Shown here: one piece after another, positions 23,177 through 34,249 of the stretch
Position numbering within the stretch: the first letter of the stretch is position 1
Layout: each line of letters begins with the position of its first letter
The notes under the pieces: generated by a model
The model's database searches: none
What the model saw: the letters and a program-made list of their open reading frames with translations, nothing else
Told to the model about the DNA's origin: nothing
Position numbers and translations under genes: made by a program
Assembly (NCBI GenBank): GCA_029448655.1
Contig: JACCLO010000002.1
Location: forward strand, 4,898,001-4,962,000
Direction of reading: 5' to 3'
Source: Wolfiporia cocos
Lineage: Eukaryota; Basidiomycota; Agaricomycetes; Polyporales; Phaeolaceae
DNA: 64,000 bases

Positions 23177-25832
23177 ATAGCTGCACTTCCCAACCATTTC
23201 CCACCTCTACCAGAGCCTCCAGTACCTACAGTGTGGCCTCCAAATATCCAAAATGCCCATCGTCAGCTCAGTGATGCATATGGACATGCGGCTGAACTTG
23301 TCCTGCAAGATGACTCAGATCCCCTTCGGCTTAAGTACCATCTTGAAAAGTTGCAGAACTCATCAGTGCTCATTCTGGTTGAGATGGAACGAGATATTTT
23401 GAACAGGCAATTCAATATGAACCTTGGGCCAGATTGGTTTGAAGCAGCGGCAAGTGCATTGGGCTTGCTGATAGCTCGTTTGAGGGATACTATCACTGCA
23501 GTCACTGGCAGGTAAGACTACTCAAATATGTCGTTGGATGGCCATCTACTATCCTATGATCTAGGGAGAGCTCGAATATCTCATCAATTTCACCAGTCGT
23601 TGTTGAGCATACCGGATGGCGGGGTCGTCCCCGCAAGGTTATCGATCGCTCACTCCTAGCCGAGGCCATGTCCAATATGAGGAATATCAGCATATCAAAA
23701 CTGTCCCAAGCAATGTGTCTGCACCGGCACACCATCCGACGCTATCTCCGGCTGTATGGACTTGAGCACAAGTTCGCCGACCTATCAAATGAGGAGCTCG
23801 ACTTCGTTGTTAGAGCATACAAGATGCAAAAGCCAAACTCTGGCATTCGTTATCTTCGAGGTTTCTTACAGAGCCAGGGATTTCGCATGCAAAGATCACG
23901 GCTATTTGCTTCTCTTCATCGTGTGGATGGATTAGGTCATGCATTGCGCCAGCACTGAGCTATCAACCGGCGAAAATACAAGTCGTCAAGACCAAATGCG
24001 CTGTGGCATTGTGATGGGCATCACAAGCTCATACATTGGGGAATCGTTATTCATGGTTTTATTGATGGATTTTGCCGCACAGTACGTATCAGCTACCTCG
24101 TTGTAACCGGGGCTAAGCTGTACACTGCACCCACAGATTACAGGCCTCCGCGCAAGTAACAACAATCGCGCCACTACCGTACTCGATGTATTCCTCAAAG
24201 CGGTTGATGAGTACGAAGCACCTTCACGAGTACGTGGCGACCGTGGCAGGGAGAATATTGAGGTAGCTGTTTGGATGATCTTACGCCGTGGAGCAAATCG
24301 TGCTTCCTTCATGTGGGGAAGGTATGTGTATTTGTGGTTCATGCTGACATCCTACTTGACATGTCTTATAAGTTCTACACATAACACACGCATTGAACGG
24401 CTCTGGGTTGAAGTGGGCCATCACTTCTGCAGGGAATGGCGAGCGTTCTTCACCCGCCTCGAGCGTTGCCATCTCCTTGACCGTGAGAATGAACAGCACC
24501 TGTGGTTAATTCACAAGCTGTTTCTTGAGGACATCAATATGGACTGTCACTCGTTTCAGGCTGAATGGAATGCACACCCAATCTCAGGTCCAGATACAAA
24601 CGATCGAAGCCCAAATGTAAGTTAGACTGTGAAAAGCATACACAAGCAACGACTCACAATGCCTCCCTCGATGCGCAGGACCTGCGATTGTTAGGTCAGC
24701 TGAATCATGGGGTGTATACCAATGATGGTATAGACCTCCATCCTGATGTGCTTCATGAGCACTATGGGACTACAAATCAGCAAGTTTGCCGGCGGAGAGG
24801 CCAGACAGGTGCTGGTCACCCACCTGAAGAGGACGACAACTCTGATGCATCAAATAGCGACAGTGAGACTGATTCGGATCTCGGGATTACGACACAAGTT
24901 GCTGCAACTCAACACTCCAATATTCGGCACGCAGCCATTCCTGTCCCTTCAAATTCAAATCCGTTCGAAAGTGAAGATTCCGAAGCGCTGTACTTTGACG
25001 CACTTGATCTCATACGGCTCGAGGGAACAATTCCTGCGGGCTTTGGAGCACTACCTATAGAGCATGCATACGAAGTGGAGGAAGTGATTCGACTTGGACG
25101 GAGAGGCCGGAAGGAGCTTGTTGTTGGGCTACCTGAGCACATATGGCTAGTGATGTGCAAAGCACGGCTCGGCTCAAAGCCCGGGGCTTGGGCCCGGCTT
25201 TGAAGGGCTCGGGCTCAGCGAAATGTCAAGCCGGGCCCTCCTTGACGGCTCAGGCCGGCTTGGGCCCGGCTCAGGCTCAGGCCGGGGCTTATGGGTAATC
25301 AGGTAGGACCTCGGAATTATTGGCTTGTGCAGTTCAAATGACAGCACAACATATTCAGAATGCTTATATGTCTACTATTTGTTGATAATCTGATCTACAA
25401 GTGTTTTTACAGCTGCTTATGATGTTGACCGAAAATCCAGATCTCGATCACAACCCCGATCGCAACAGTAGTCACAACATTCCGCACCGTGTTAGCAGAT
25501 CACAAGTCATTGTAATGGCCGTTGAGATCATATAAGGTGAATTGATGCAAAATCTTAAACCATTTTCGCTAATTTTAACAACACCACAGCTGCGCGCCTA
25601 AAGCCGCCGGCTCAGGGCTCGGCTACGGCCGGCTCACGATCCAAGCCGGGCCCTGAGCCGTCTTAAGCCGCCCCCCAGGCTCGGCTCGGCCCGGCTTAAG
25701 TCGGCTCGGCCAGGCCCGGCTCACGGCTTTGAGCCGTGCTTTGCACATCACTACATATGGCACCCACGGATAGAGTTGTGGGCGCAGGCTGTACACCTAT
25801 TGAATGAATTTATGTACAGAGATGGGGTTTGA
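23177..25832 (+). pseudogene. integrase-core (DDE) transposase, IS3EU-like, disabled
   Basis: This belongs to the integrase-core family common in agaricomycetes. It has an N-terminal helical region, an HTH-like segment (SISKLSQAMCLHRHTIRRYL), then an rve fold with candidate catalytic residues in LWHCDGHHKL (Asp), VRGDRGRENIEV (Asp) and NTRIERLW (Glu). Introns lie at about 23512, 24085, 24322 and 24616. Three lesions are visible: the expected ATG is ATA at 23177-23179 (the copy at 39110 has ATG), an in-frame TGA occurs at 23956-23958 just before the first Asp, and a hAT-type MITE (25148-25753) sits in the last exon, after which the frame continues to TGA at 25830-25832. Calling it IS3EU is inference from the fold; terminal repeats were not found. 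Confidence 0.72.
25148..25753. mobile_element. hAT-type MITE, copy 1
   Basis: It begins TAGTGATGTGCAAAGC and ends GCTTTGCACATCACTA. Perfect 8-bp duplications CATATGGC lie at 25140-25147 and 25754-25761. The arms are extremely rich in GGCCCGGCTC-type words and can fold back. The 8-bp duplication and the TAGTG terminus point to hAT. No coding capacity was seen. Confidence 0.88.
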
Positions 25833-25869
25833 GAATGAATTGACATACCATGAGCAAGGATGCTGGTGC

Positions 25870-26717
25870 TGGCTTCATTGTGTCGGTGCTGCCATTGGAG
25901 GGTAGCCTGGCCTATTCTGATCACCATAGGAGGCCGGTGTTCAAGGCTGCAGACTAGGGCCCGGCGTTGGTGCCATGAATGTGAATCCCGGTGTGAAGCG
26001 GAGGCGTATTGTGGGGAGACGAAAGGGAAACACTCATTGCTGCCGACTGGATGTGGGGAATCGAGGGCAATCCTAGGGGTCGCATATTTCCGAGTGACGG
26101 AATTCGTAGGTGCGGCACACTCGAGGAGGGCATCTTCTTGAACGGCGACAACATCGAGAAGGGAGTCCCATTTGTGGTCAGGGAAAGTGCAGAGCTACTT
26201 AATGCAGTGCGCTCATCGGCTGGCTGGGCACCACCATATGAGAAATACCCGCTCTGGTTGATGGTGTTGCGATTCTGCGCTCGGGGGCCACCACCTTGAA
26301 TGGCGTGTGTGTTTGTTGGCGACCATCACTCGCAGTGATAGTAGTAGTAGCGTAAGTAATGAGGCTCAGCCGATCTTCATCAGTGAGCAGCGACATGTGG
26401 TGGGCAAGGTATCTAGAAGATCGTTAGCTGCAGCAGAAAAGCAGCGAACCGGTGCGGCGTACTTGAGCTGGAAGTCATCGACCAGAATGCGGTCCTTCTC
26501 GTCGGGACCCTCTGAGTTGATAGGCAAGGCGTCGTCTTCATCGTACCTCCACCGCTCCACCAATCTCCAGGCACGGTCCTGTGCTTCAACGTCGTTCTTC
26601 GTTCGACAAGAAATCTGGTGCAGCCCAAGGATGTGGCATGATCATGCGTCGATCTAGGTGAAGACGACCACCACGGCCATACCGCAAACGACCAGCACGA
26701 ACCGCATGCAATGGCTG
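25870..26717 (-). pseudogene. epl1: epl1 C-terminal part, split off by the hAT insertion
   Basis: Minus-strand exons match the C-terminal half of Enhancer of polycomb-like 1, a structural subunit of the NuA4 histone acetyltransferase. After the hAT duplication come an RYGRGGR segment, an ERWRYDEDDALP..DRILVDDFQLK segment, a GTACGC-donor intron, then KYLAHHMSLLTDED, a SDGRQQ segment, and later NGTPFSMLSPFKKMPSSSVP. Frame changes near 26280 and at the 3' end mean the exon structure is uncertain. The 5' continuation is at 31312-32150 on the other side of the hAT element. Confidence 0.72.
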
Positions 26718-26725
26718 ATCAGGTG

Positions 26726-29700
26726 TAGTGTTGCCGAAGTTCGGTCCTGAACCTGGGTTCAGAACCTGAACCGCCTGAACCGAACCTAGGTTCAGGTTCA
26801 GTCTAGGTCCGGTTCAAGGCAAGGCATATGTGGTCCGGTTCTCGGTTCAGGGAACCCATGGGTACCCCTGAACCAGGTTCGAACCGGACCGAACCTCGAA
26901 CTACATAGCGGATAACACATTCTCGATATCTTCAGTATATGGACATTAATATTACAATCATACTCATCATAGCATCGTTGATGTGAGCCATGAATACCTA
27001 CTAGTAATTTCACATTGAGCATTGGGCATGGATATATGTACTCCTTATAGGGGAAGAGCTCAACAATGGAATGTCAGTCTATTCCTTGAAACTGTGCGAG
27101 GATGCTGTCTATCAACAGAAAAAAGCACGTCAATCTGGACTCATAATTATCGAATTCTCTCACAGGTGCTTCCATCTATTCTAAGTTGTTCCGCACCAGG
27201 AATCTGTTGTAATTGATGGTCTGCGGCATCACCATGGCACACAATGATGTGGAGGTGGCGGGAAGATGGCGCAAGTATGGGCAATCTGGTGGGTAGCTAG
27301 GGACTCCATTGGTATATAGGCCAGCTGGAGCATTGAGGCTCACCAGCAGTTCGTCACCCCTCTGTCAATCTAAATCCTAACAATTTGCAGTTCACTGAGG
27401 CACTCCGACAGATTCTGATTGCTTGATATCTCAGTATGGCTTCCTTTAGTGAGAACTGTGGACTACATGACGATGGCACTCTGGAGGACACATCTGGAAT
27501 TCTATTTTACCACTCTGAAGAGGATGAAGAACCACTTCCAAATGTAGCAGCACAACAGACACCGACCGGAAGCTCAACGAAAGGTGCGTATAAATGAAAT
27601 GTGCTTCTCCGATTTTATTTATACATGTATTATCAAGGTCTCACAGGAAAACAGCCAGCTTTACGAGTTGCAGGGCAGCGCATCCGCAAACCTACATGGA
27701 AAGCTGCGAATGAGGACCCTCTGGGAATCAGAGTATTCTTCTCGAAGTCAGCAGCAAGTTCTACCTCTGGTAGTGCTAATCGCTTCGGTAAATCCATGTG
27801 ACTGACTTTTTTGCTGCATCTGTCTCACTCTTTACTAGGAAAAAATCTCCCGGCTTCCCAATCCAAGAAGCACATCATTCAGGGAGGAAGTACTGCACCT
27901 AGCATTCAAAGTGAGCATAACTCAATAGATCTGTGTCTAAGAGAAGCTGTAATTGTGTATCTGCCTCAGGTAAGCGGCAGAATCCATGGGATGAAAATTC
28001 AAGGTCATCCAAGCGTCCCAAGAATCGTGATCTATCTCCTGCTGAAGAGCACATCCCTTCTAATGTCGAGGATAGCCTGTCCTTTGATGAAAAAAAGGAT
28101 ATTGTCGATGAAGGAAAGGATGAACTTGATGTATATGAGCAGATGAAGGACGAAATTGCAAGTGAACGAGTGGTATGTAAATCTTCGAATTGTGGATAGC
28201 ATTTATATATTGTACTGCAGAGGAAGCACCAACGTCGAAATGCACGTGGTAATGATGAACGAACTTCTGATATACGCTTGATCTTCACAATGGAGGAGCG
28301 TACATTGAAGGGGGGGCTCAGCCAAAAAGGCCATTGGTGTGAAGTATGCAAGTGCGTCAGTTGTTATTTGATTCTATAGTTGATTAACGGTCAAATGAAC
28401 TTTCTAGGGCATTAGAAATCCGCATTGACAATTGCTGGTTCACTGGTGGTGTGTCAACTCTTCGAGCTCATATTTCAAGGTATACTTTAGAGTTTATTGA
28501 CATTACATTCGTGCTGCTTACACAACTGTAGGAATTGGGGAACTCATGGAGCTGTGTACAAGGCAAAATGTGCAGAGTCTGGTATTACACTGCATGAGCG
28601 TGCACTTCCAAAGGGGGGAAAGAGCAATATTCAGGATGTAGAAGCTATAGATGTCAATCAGGGTAAGCTGGATGTATTCATCAAACAGGTGCCAAAGTGG
28701 ACAAGCGAAGGGCTGTTGGATCATATCATTGAGTACATTGTCACTGAGGACCAGGTACATCATATATCACTATTTCCCATCCTGTACTAATACTAAATTT
28801 AATTTTAGTCGTTCAATGTTGTTGAGAAGTCCTCGTTTCGGCGCATCCTTAAGTATCAGCGCCCACAAACCAAGGAGTCCGACATTCCCCACCGCACAAA
28901 GGTTAGGGAGGAGATTATGGCGAACGCTCTTGAGCTAGAGGGACTGCTATGCAAACATCTTCATGTAAGCAGCGCTGAATGTGTTGATTTACCGCTAATT
29001 GTTGGTGTAGAATATTCCTGGTCAAATATCTCTAACATTTGATTCCTGGACCTCAAATGCGCAAGACCCATATCTCGCTGTGACTGCACACTACATTAAT
29101 GCACCTACTGAGCACCCAAATGAATGGGAGCTCGAGTCCAGGCTCCTTGGATTCACTCAGATTGAAGGAAATCATAGTGGTGCAAATACTGCAGCTCTTA
29201 TCCTCCAAATTGTTGACAGATATGGTCTCAGGGAAAAGGTACTTGGATACTGCTATGTATGTATTATACTAATCTATACTAACAGATTGGCTGGGCAACT
29301 TCGGACAATGCATCTACAAATGACAGAGCCATGCATGTTCTTCAGCGGGTGCTTGACAATCCCCATGGTCGACGCTGGATTGCACGAAAGCGCCGTGGAC
29401 GTTGTATGGAGCATACAATGCATCTGAGTGCGAAGAGCTTCATTGAAGGCATGTGTCCAACTCCACTGCGCTTCAAGAAAGCTACGGTGACAGCAATTGA
29501 TGATGCGGGCGAGGATTATAATGATGAAGATGATGAGCACGGGAATAGTCTATTTTCTGGCAATTCTACTGATGAATCAGCTCCAGAAGATGAGGAAGTC
29601 GATAATGTTGTTGATTTTGATGCTGGTGACATGCTAGGAAAAGTCTTGGCCCTCATTAATCAGGTTTGTGTAACTTCAAAGTACTGTAATCGTGAAATAA

Positions 29701-31303
29701 CTGCTTATCCCCATTCATAGATTCGAGCATCTCCTCAGGCTAAAGCATACTTTGCAAAAGTCTGTGAGGAAGAGGGTATAGCCCCACTTCAACTCATCAA
29801 GTGGGTGAGAACAAGATGGGGATCTATGTACGATCTTATAACCCGTGTGATCACAAACAAAGTGGTACGTTAAATGACACTATTGTACATTCATGGCTTA
29901 GTATCTTCTAAAATCGACTAGGCCGTCAAAAAATTCTGTTTACTCGCTGATAGTAGCCCCAAAGTTCCCAACCTAAAGGGAAAGCGGTATGCTGATTATC
30001 AAATCACCGAGCATGAGTGGCAACTTCTAGAGCTCATCCAAGAGGTTCTCCAAGTGTGTTTTGACATATCCACTCCTCATACAGCTCATGATCCATCATT
30101 TAGGAGCCATACAATGCACAGACCACATTCTCATCTGAGAACAAGCCAACTGTTTGGCGTGCTATTCCAACCCTTGAATGTCTGCAGAAGCGCTGGGAGA
30201 TCATGGCACAGCAACCTAAGTTCTCTCCTGTCTTGAAGGGACTTCATGCAGGTCTTGCAAAAATCCACAAGTGGTATCAAGCTACTGGACAAACTGATAT
30301 CTACTTTGTTTGCCTTGGTATGTAATCATTGCTGTTCAAGATGTTGTTTATTCATTTCATTCAATAGCTCTTGATCCTTCAATCAAGCTAGAATACATAA
30401 AACGAAATTGGGATCAGCAGCGATACAATTCTGGCAAGTCTGCATTGGATGCTGTGGTAATTGGATTCCTTGTATGTCAAAGTAGAGCTCAGCCTGACAT
30501 TGATATCCTGCCATTAGTTTGATGCATATGCTAGAGATTTTGGACTGCATACAACTGAGCAAGCTGTGCTTACATCTCGTCCGGGTAATTCCTGAATATA
30601 CCTGCCTCATTATATGCTAAAATTTACACATAGAGTCCATGGAGCGGGACAAAGGATATGCTGGTTCCTGGATTAGGAATTCTATTCGTTCACGTTTGGA
30701 AAATGAAGGGAAGACCCGTGATCCTCATAGAGAGCTCAGGGATTACTTGAACAGCCCTCTGGAAGATGTTGATGACCCAATTAAATGGTGGGGGGTGAGT
30801 GCTGATCATTCCTAGCATGTACAAGTCATGAAACTAACCTATGAATTTAGTATCATGCCACACAATATCCGGTGCTGTCTAGGATTGCTCGTGACTATCT
30901 TTGTATTCAAGGATCCTCAGTGTCATCAGAACGAGCATTTTCGAGTGGAGGTAGAACAGGGACAAAACTTCGCAACCAACTCACCCCAGAGACATTTGAG
31001 GCACTGCAGATTCTGAGGGGCGGCTACCGTAGTGGATGCATTGGTGCTAGGAACAATCTAGATAGCTAGGGGTAACTGTCCTAGAAGACCCATAGTTTGA
31101 GTCCAAATTTCTGTCCATAGATGATTAAATCAAGCGGTTCAGTGGTCCGAACCCAGTTCGAACCGTGAACTGAACCTGCTGAACTGGTTCAGCAGGTTCA
31201 GTCCAGGTTCAGGTTCAGGTTCAGGCTCTCCATAGCTGGTCCGGTTCTAGGTTCAGCCTCATACCCCCTTGAACCTGAACCGAACTGAACTTCGGCAACA
31301 CTA
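26726..31303 (+). mobile_element. complete hAT transposon
   Basis: 4578 bp. The termini are TAGTGTTGCCGAAGTTCGG and its inverse ACTTCGGCAACACTA, with perfect 8-bp duplications ATCAGGTG at 26718-26725 and 31304-31311. Subterminal regions are dense in GGTTCAGGTTC-type repeats on both sides. It encodes one transposase in plus orientation and lies in an exon of the epl1 pseudogene. Confidence 0.95.
27436..31069 (+). CDS. hAT-family transposase, about 17 exons, apparently intact
   Basis: Exons are short and every junction checked is GT-AG and keeps the frame; the first are 27436-27583, 27647-27787, 27839-27910, 27970-28172, 28221-28351 and 28408-28479. Features in order: an acidic/basic N-terminus, a BED-type zinc finger (HWCEVC..TLRAHISRNWGTH, about 28330-28550), the RNase-H-like core with an LTFDSWTS segment (about 29035) and IGWATSDNAS (about 29286), an acidic insert, RTRWGSMYDL (about 29810), and the C-terminal hAT dimerisation region with SVSSERAFSSGG near 30915. 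The stop is at 31067-31069. No stop or frameshift was met. This gene may be autonomous and may also mobilise the hAT MITEs of the window, although their termini differ after the first bases. Confidence 0.87.
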
Positions 31304-31311
31304 ATCAGGTG

Positions 31312-32150
31312 TGGTGGAAGCAGAAGAAGATGAGGACACATTTCGCATGGCAGCAACCGCCTTCCACAGCTTCGATGCATATGGCACAGGGGTGGATTGG
31401 TATGGATTCTAGGCATCCGGGTGAGTGCCAGCAATCTTAGGAGACAGCGGATAAACTCACGTCAATCCCATCCTCCCAGTGGTGATCCTTCTCCTTGCGC
31501 GCGGCCATTTCTTGCTCAATTTGGCTTTGTATTTGCACCTGTCGCTCCTTTGGCTTAATCTGCAGCTCTGCATGGATGACTGGAGAAGTAGGTTCGCCAA
31601 GAGCCTGGAACTTGATTGTGCGACTGCAGGGTTCTACATAAATAGTTATACTGCAGAGAGCACGCAAGAACATACGTTTCGATTCTGGGTTTCTTGGGTA
31701 TTCGCTCCTTACCGTGGAACAGTTCTTCGTCGCCCTTGGTGCCCAGAGCTGGGAACTTGCGCTTCAGGTCAGCGAACGTGAAGCGTTTCTCCCATACGGC
31801 TCTCGCTTGCACAGCAGTCTCTCACTTCAGATGTTCGCACTGCAGGACACCCTTAGCCAACCCTCCTGCTGTCACAAGTTCAGCTTGCAGTCGCAACATC
31901 CTGTCGGAATAGGTTGTTCGTTGAGTGCGCGTTTTGCAAACGGCCTTGGTCTCGCGTCTCCGGAAACAGATATATGACTCATTCTGGTCTCAGTCTTGTC
32001 CAACTGTGATCTTCCGTCAGCATGAAGGGACAGGTCAACCAAGTCAACCTTACATTGACAGAGGGTATAATTGGATGTCCTGCGCGCTCAAGTTGTCGTT
32101 CATGCCAGTGTGAGTAGACTGCTTGGGCGTTCGAACTTGTCTTCAGACAT
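31312..32150 (-). pseudogene. epl1: epl1 middle part, with stop, frameshift and deletion
   Basis: The order on the minus strand is MSEDKFE (ATG at 32150), AVYSHW..RQLERAGHPIIPS, then ESYICFRRRETKAV, DRMLRLQAELVTAGG, VWEKRFTFADLKRKFPALG, PVIHAELQIKPKERQ, KEKDHHWED and NPYQSTPVPYASKLWK. This is the conserved EPL1 core. Introns with normal splice sites remain. Lesions: about 0.2 kb missing after MSEDKFE compared with the copy at 40.6-40.9 kb, a one-base frameshift near 31985, and an in-frame TGA in HLK(stop)ETAV. The frame runs into the hAT duplication at 31304-31311 and continues at 26717. The N-terminus of the protein is absent from the window. Confidence 0.8.
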
Positions 32151-32347
32151 TGCAACAGTTCCGAGTCTTGCCTGGTCGCCTTAATGTTTCACCTGCAAAT
32201 AATACCATCAGCATACAACTGCGACATGACGTTTGTTGCTTGCCACCTATTAGATGGGAGATCGGCATGTCTGATCGAGGTCTGTCGTGATTTGTCAGCA
32301 CAGGTCTTGCGTTGACGATTTTTCGCTTCTTGTCCCTCGCTGCATCC

Positions 32348-33903
32348 ATGGCTCAGGAAGGCAGCTCGCATGACTCGCACTCAGATGCAACCAACGAGGG
32401 GGGAACCTCTGGCAGAGAAGCGGCAACATCTACAACACCACCAGTAAGCAAGAGGATAGGCAACCCAATATTGTAACTAACAGACAGCTTAGGGGCACTC
32501 ACATAATGCTCGGGTCACTGCAATCCTGCACGGATTAACAGGGAAAAGTGCTGGCATTACCACTACAGAAGTCGCAAGAGACGAAGCAAACCGAACATTT
32601 CTCAACAGCGCTAGACGTAAGGCCGTAGGAACATTGCCGAAGGCCCAGGTGCATCTGAGAATCATACAAAGATGTGTGCTGCATTGATCCATGCATCAGA
32701 TCAAACACAATGTAGAGAGAACCGTGCAAACAGGCCGGAAGGGCCGATCAACGGGGCCAGTATGTATACAACTACTCACCGTGTGGCCCATTGGTATCAA
32801 AGTACGATTATGACGAGCTTCAGGTTATGATAAACTCATTGGTCTTCCAGAATGGCAGCCTCATGCAGGATATTGCACCTTCAAAACATGTCCTCGCAAA
32901 ACTCCGAAACTACGGTCTCGGTGCAATAGATACTACAGATGGCTTCGTCTTCTCGAAAACATGGGGACCTGCCAAAATGCATGCATTCTTACATGAGCAA
33001 CTACCACACTTCTTCGAACATCTCGCAACAAAGGATCCTTGGGTATTATCTATTTCCGCTGAGGACGATGATGGAATCAAGAAGTATCGGTTACCTTACA
33101 CTCTGGTTTCACAGTCCAAGTGGATATTATACACCGAGACAGGGATTACTCACCCAATGGGCGAGGATTACTACTTCTTCAAAGGGCGTGATGGGGCATC
33201 TTGGCATGAGAGTCAAATTGTCATCGGTGAGTGCTCATATCTCATGGATCTAGACTAGTTAATCATCAGTCTGCAGCCCCACGCAAGGCGATTGAGCCAG
33301 AAACATACCACCAATGGGGGAACAATGACAAAACGCCGTACGATTCCGATGACAGTAACTCGCAAGAAACCCCTTCGGAGGATGCGTATGAGGTTGATGT
33401 AGACAATCTGAAAGGAAAACAGCCGATGAGACGTAAAGGGATCAAACGGTGCATTACCTCAGACGATGAAGGCAAGAATATTTTAGGATCGGGGGTTGAT
33501 GATGACGATGACAAATTCATCGAACGGGGCTTAGCGTCACGAAGTCCAACACTGCAAGTTCCTCCCATCAAGCGTTCACGTATTCTAGAGGCTGTCGATG
33601 GTAAAATTATATCTCATCGGTTAAGATGCTTGACGCTGACTTGCTATACTCACAGCCCTTACTGCAACTATGGCTGTGGGTGGGGGTGCATCTACCTCCA
33701 CAACTGCTGTTGCTCAACCTGTGCCCAAGCCTCAGGAAGTGATCGACTTGAGCAACGATCTCGCTAGCGATAGCGATAAGACTGCCGCAGGTGCAGCTAG
33801 TCAGTTGGAGGAGTTTACACGTGCGGACTCACCCGATCTCGCCGAGCTGTTCAGCGATGATCCATGGTCTACTCGCAAGATAGATTTCGGTTATAAAAAG
33901 TAG
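32348..33903 (+). CDS. hypothetical 438-aa protein, five exons, intact copy
   Basis: Exons 32348-32443, 32493-32648, 32734-33226, 33277-33600 and 33656-33903 join in frame through GT-AG introns of 49-85 nt. The start is the first ATG (MAQEGSSHDSHSD). The N-terminus is Ser/Thr/Gly-rich. Exon 3 encodes the most structured part (QRGQYVYNYSPCGPL to IVI). The C-terminal third is disordered and acidic, with basic patches (RRKGIKRC, IKRSR), a poly-Asp run and a VIDLSND motif that resembles a SUMO-interaction motif. It ends WSTRKIDFGYKK. It is divergent from the epl1 remnant, about 0.2 kb away. I do not recognise the family. A decayed copy lies at 41063-43590. Confidence 0.7.
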
Positions 33904-34249
33904 AGATTGTGTCTGGCAATGCAAAAGACCTTGAACGCGAGAGCCTGCTGAGACGAAGTGTGAGAGCGGCGACGTTTAGCCCTGAGCGCTGGGCTCTCCC
34001 TAAAGGGTTGTGAGGGGTTCGAACCTGAGCAGAAGTTTTAAAAAAATGCCTACATAAGGACCGTATACGCACACCCACTTCACCATTTCGCTTACAATGC
34101 AAGCGCGCAAGTAAAGATATGATCTGAGATGAGCTCTCGATGAACGGCTCTAACCTACGAACATAAGTGCCCATGCCGGCTTTAGAACTCATGTTTCGCG
34201 TGTCGTGAGTTTGTGTGTATTTGATTATTTGTACAAAATGAATGGCATA
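33904..34249. other. 3' flank, no gene recognised
   Basis: It contains the 3' end of the 438-aa gene and unassigned sequence up to the mariner-like left TIR. The last bases (about 34229-34249) resemble a short segment in LINE ORF1 (21695-21716, opposite strand). Confidence 0.3.
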
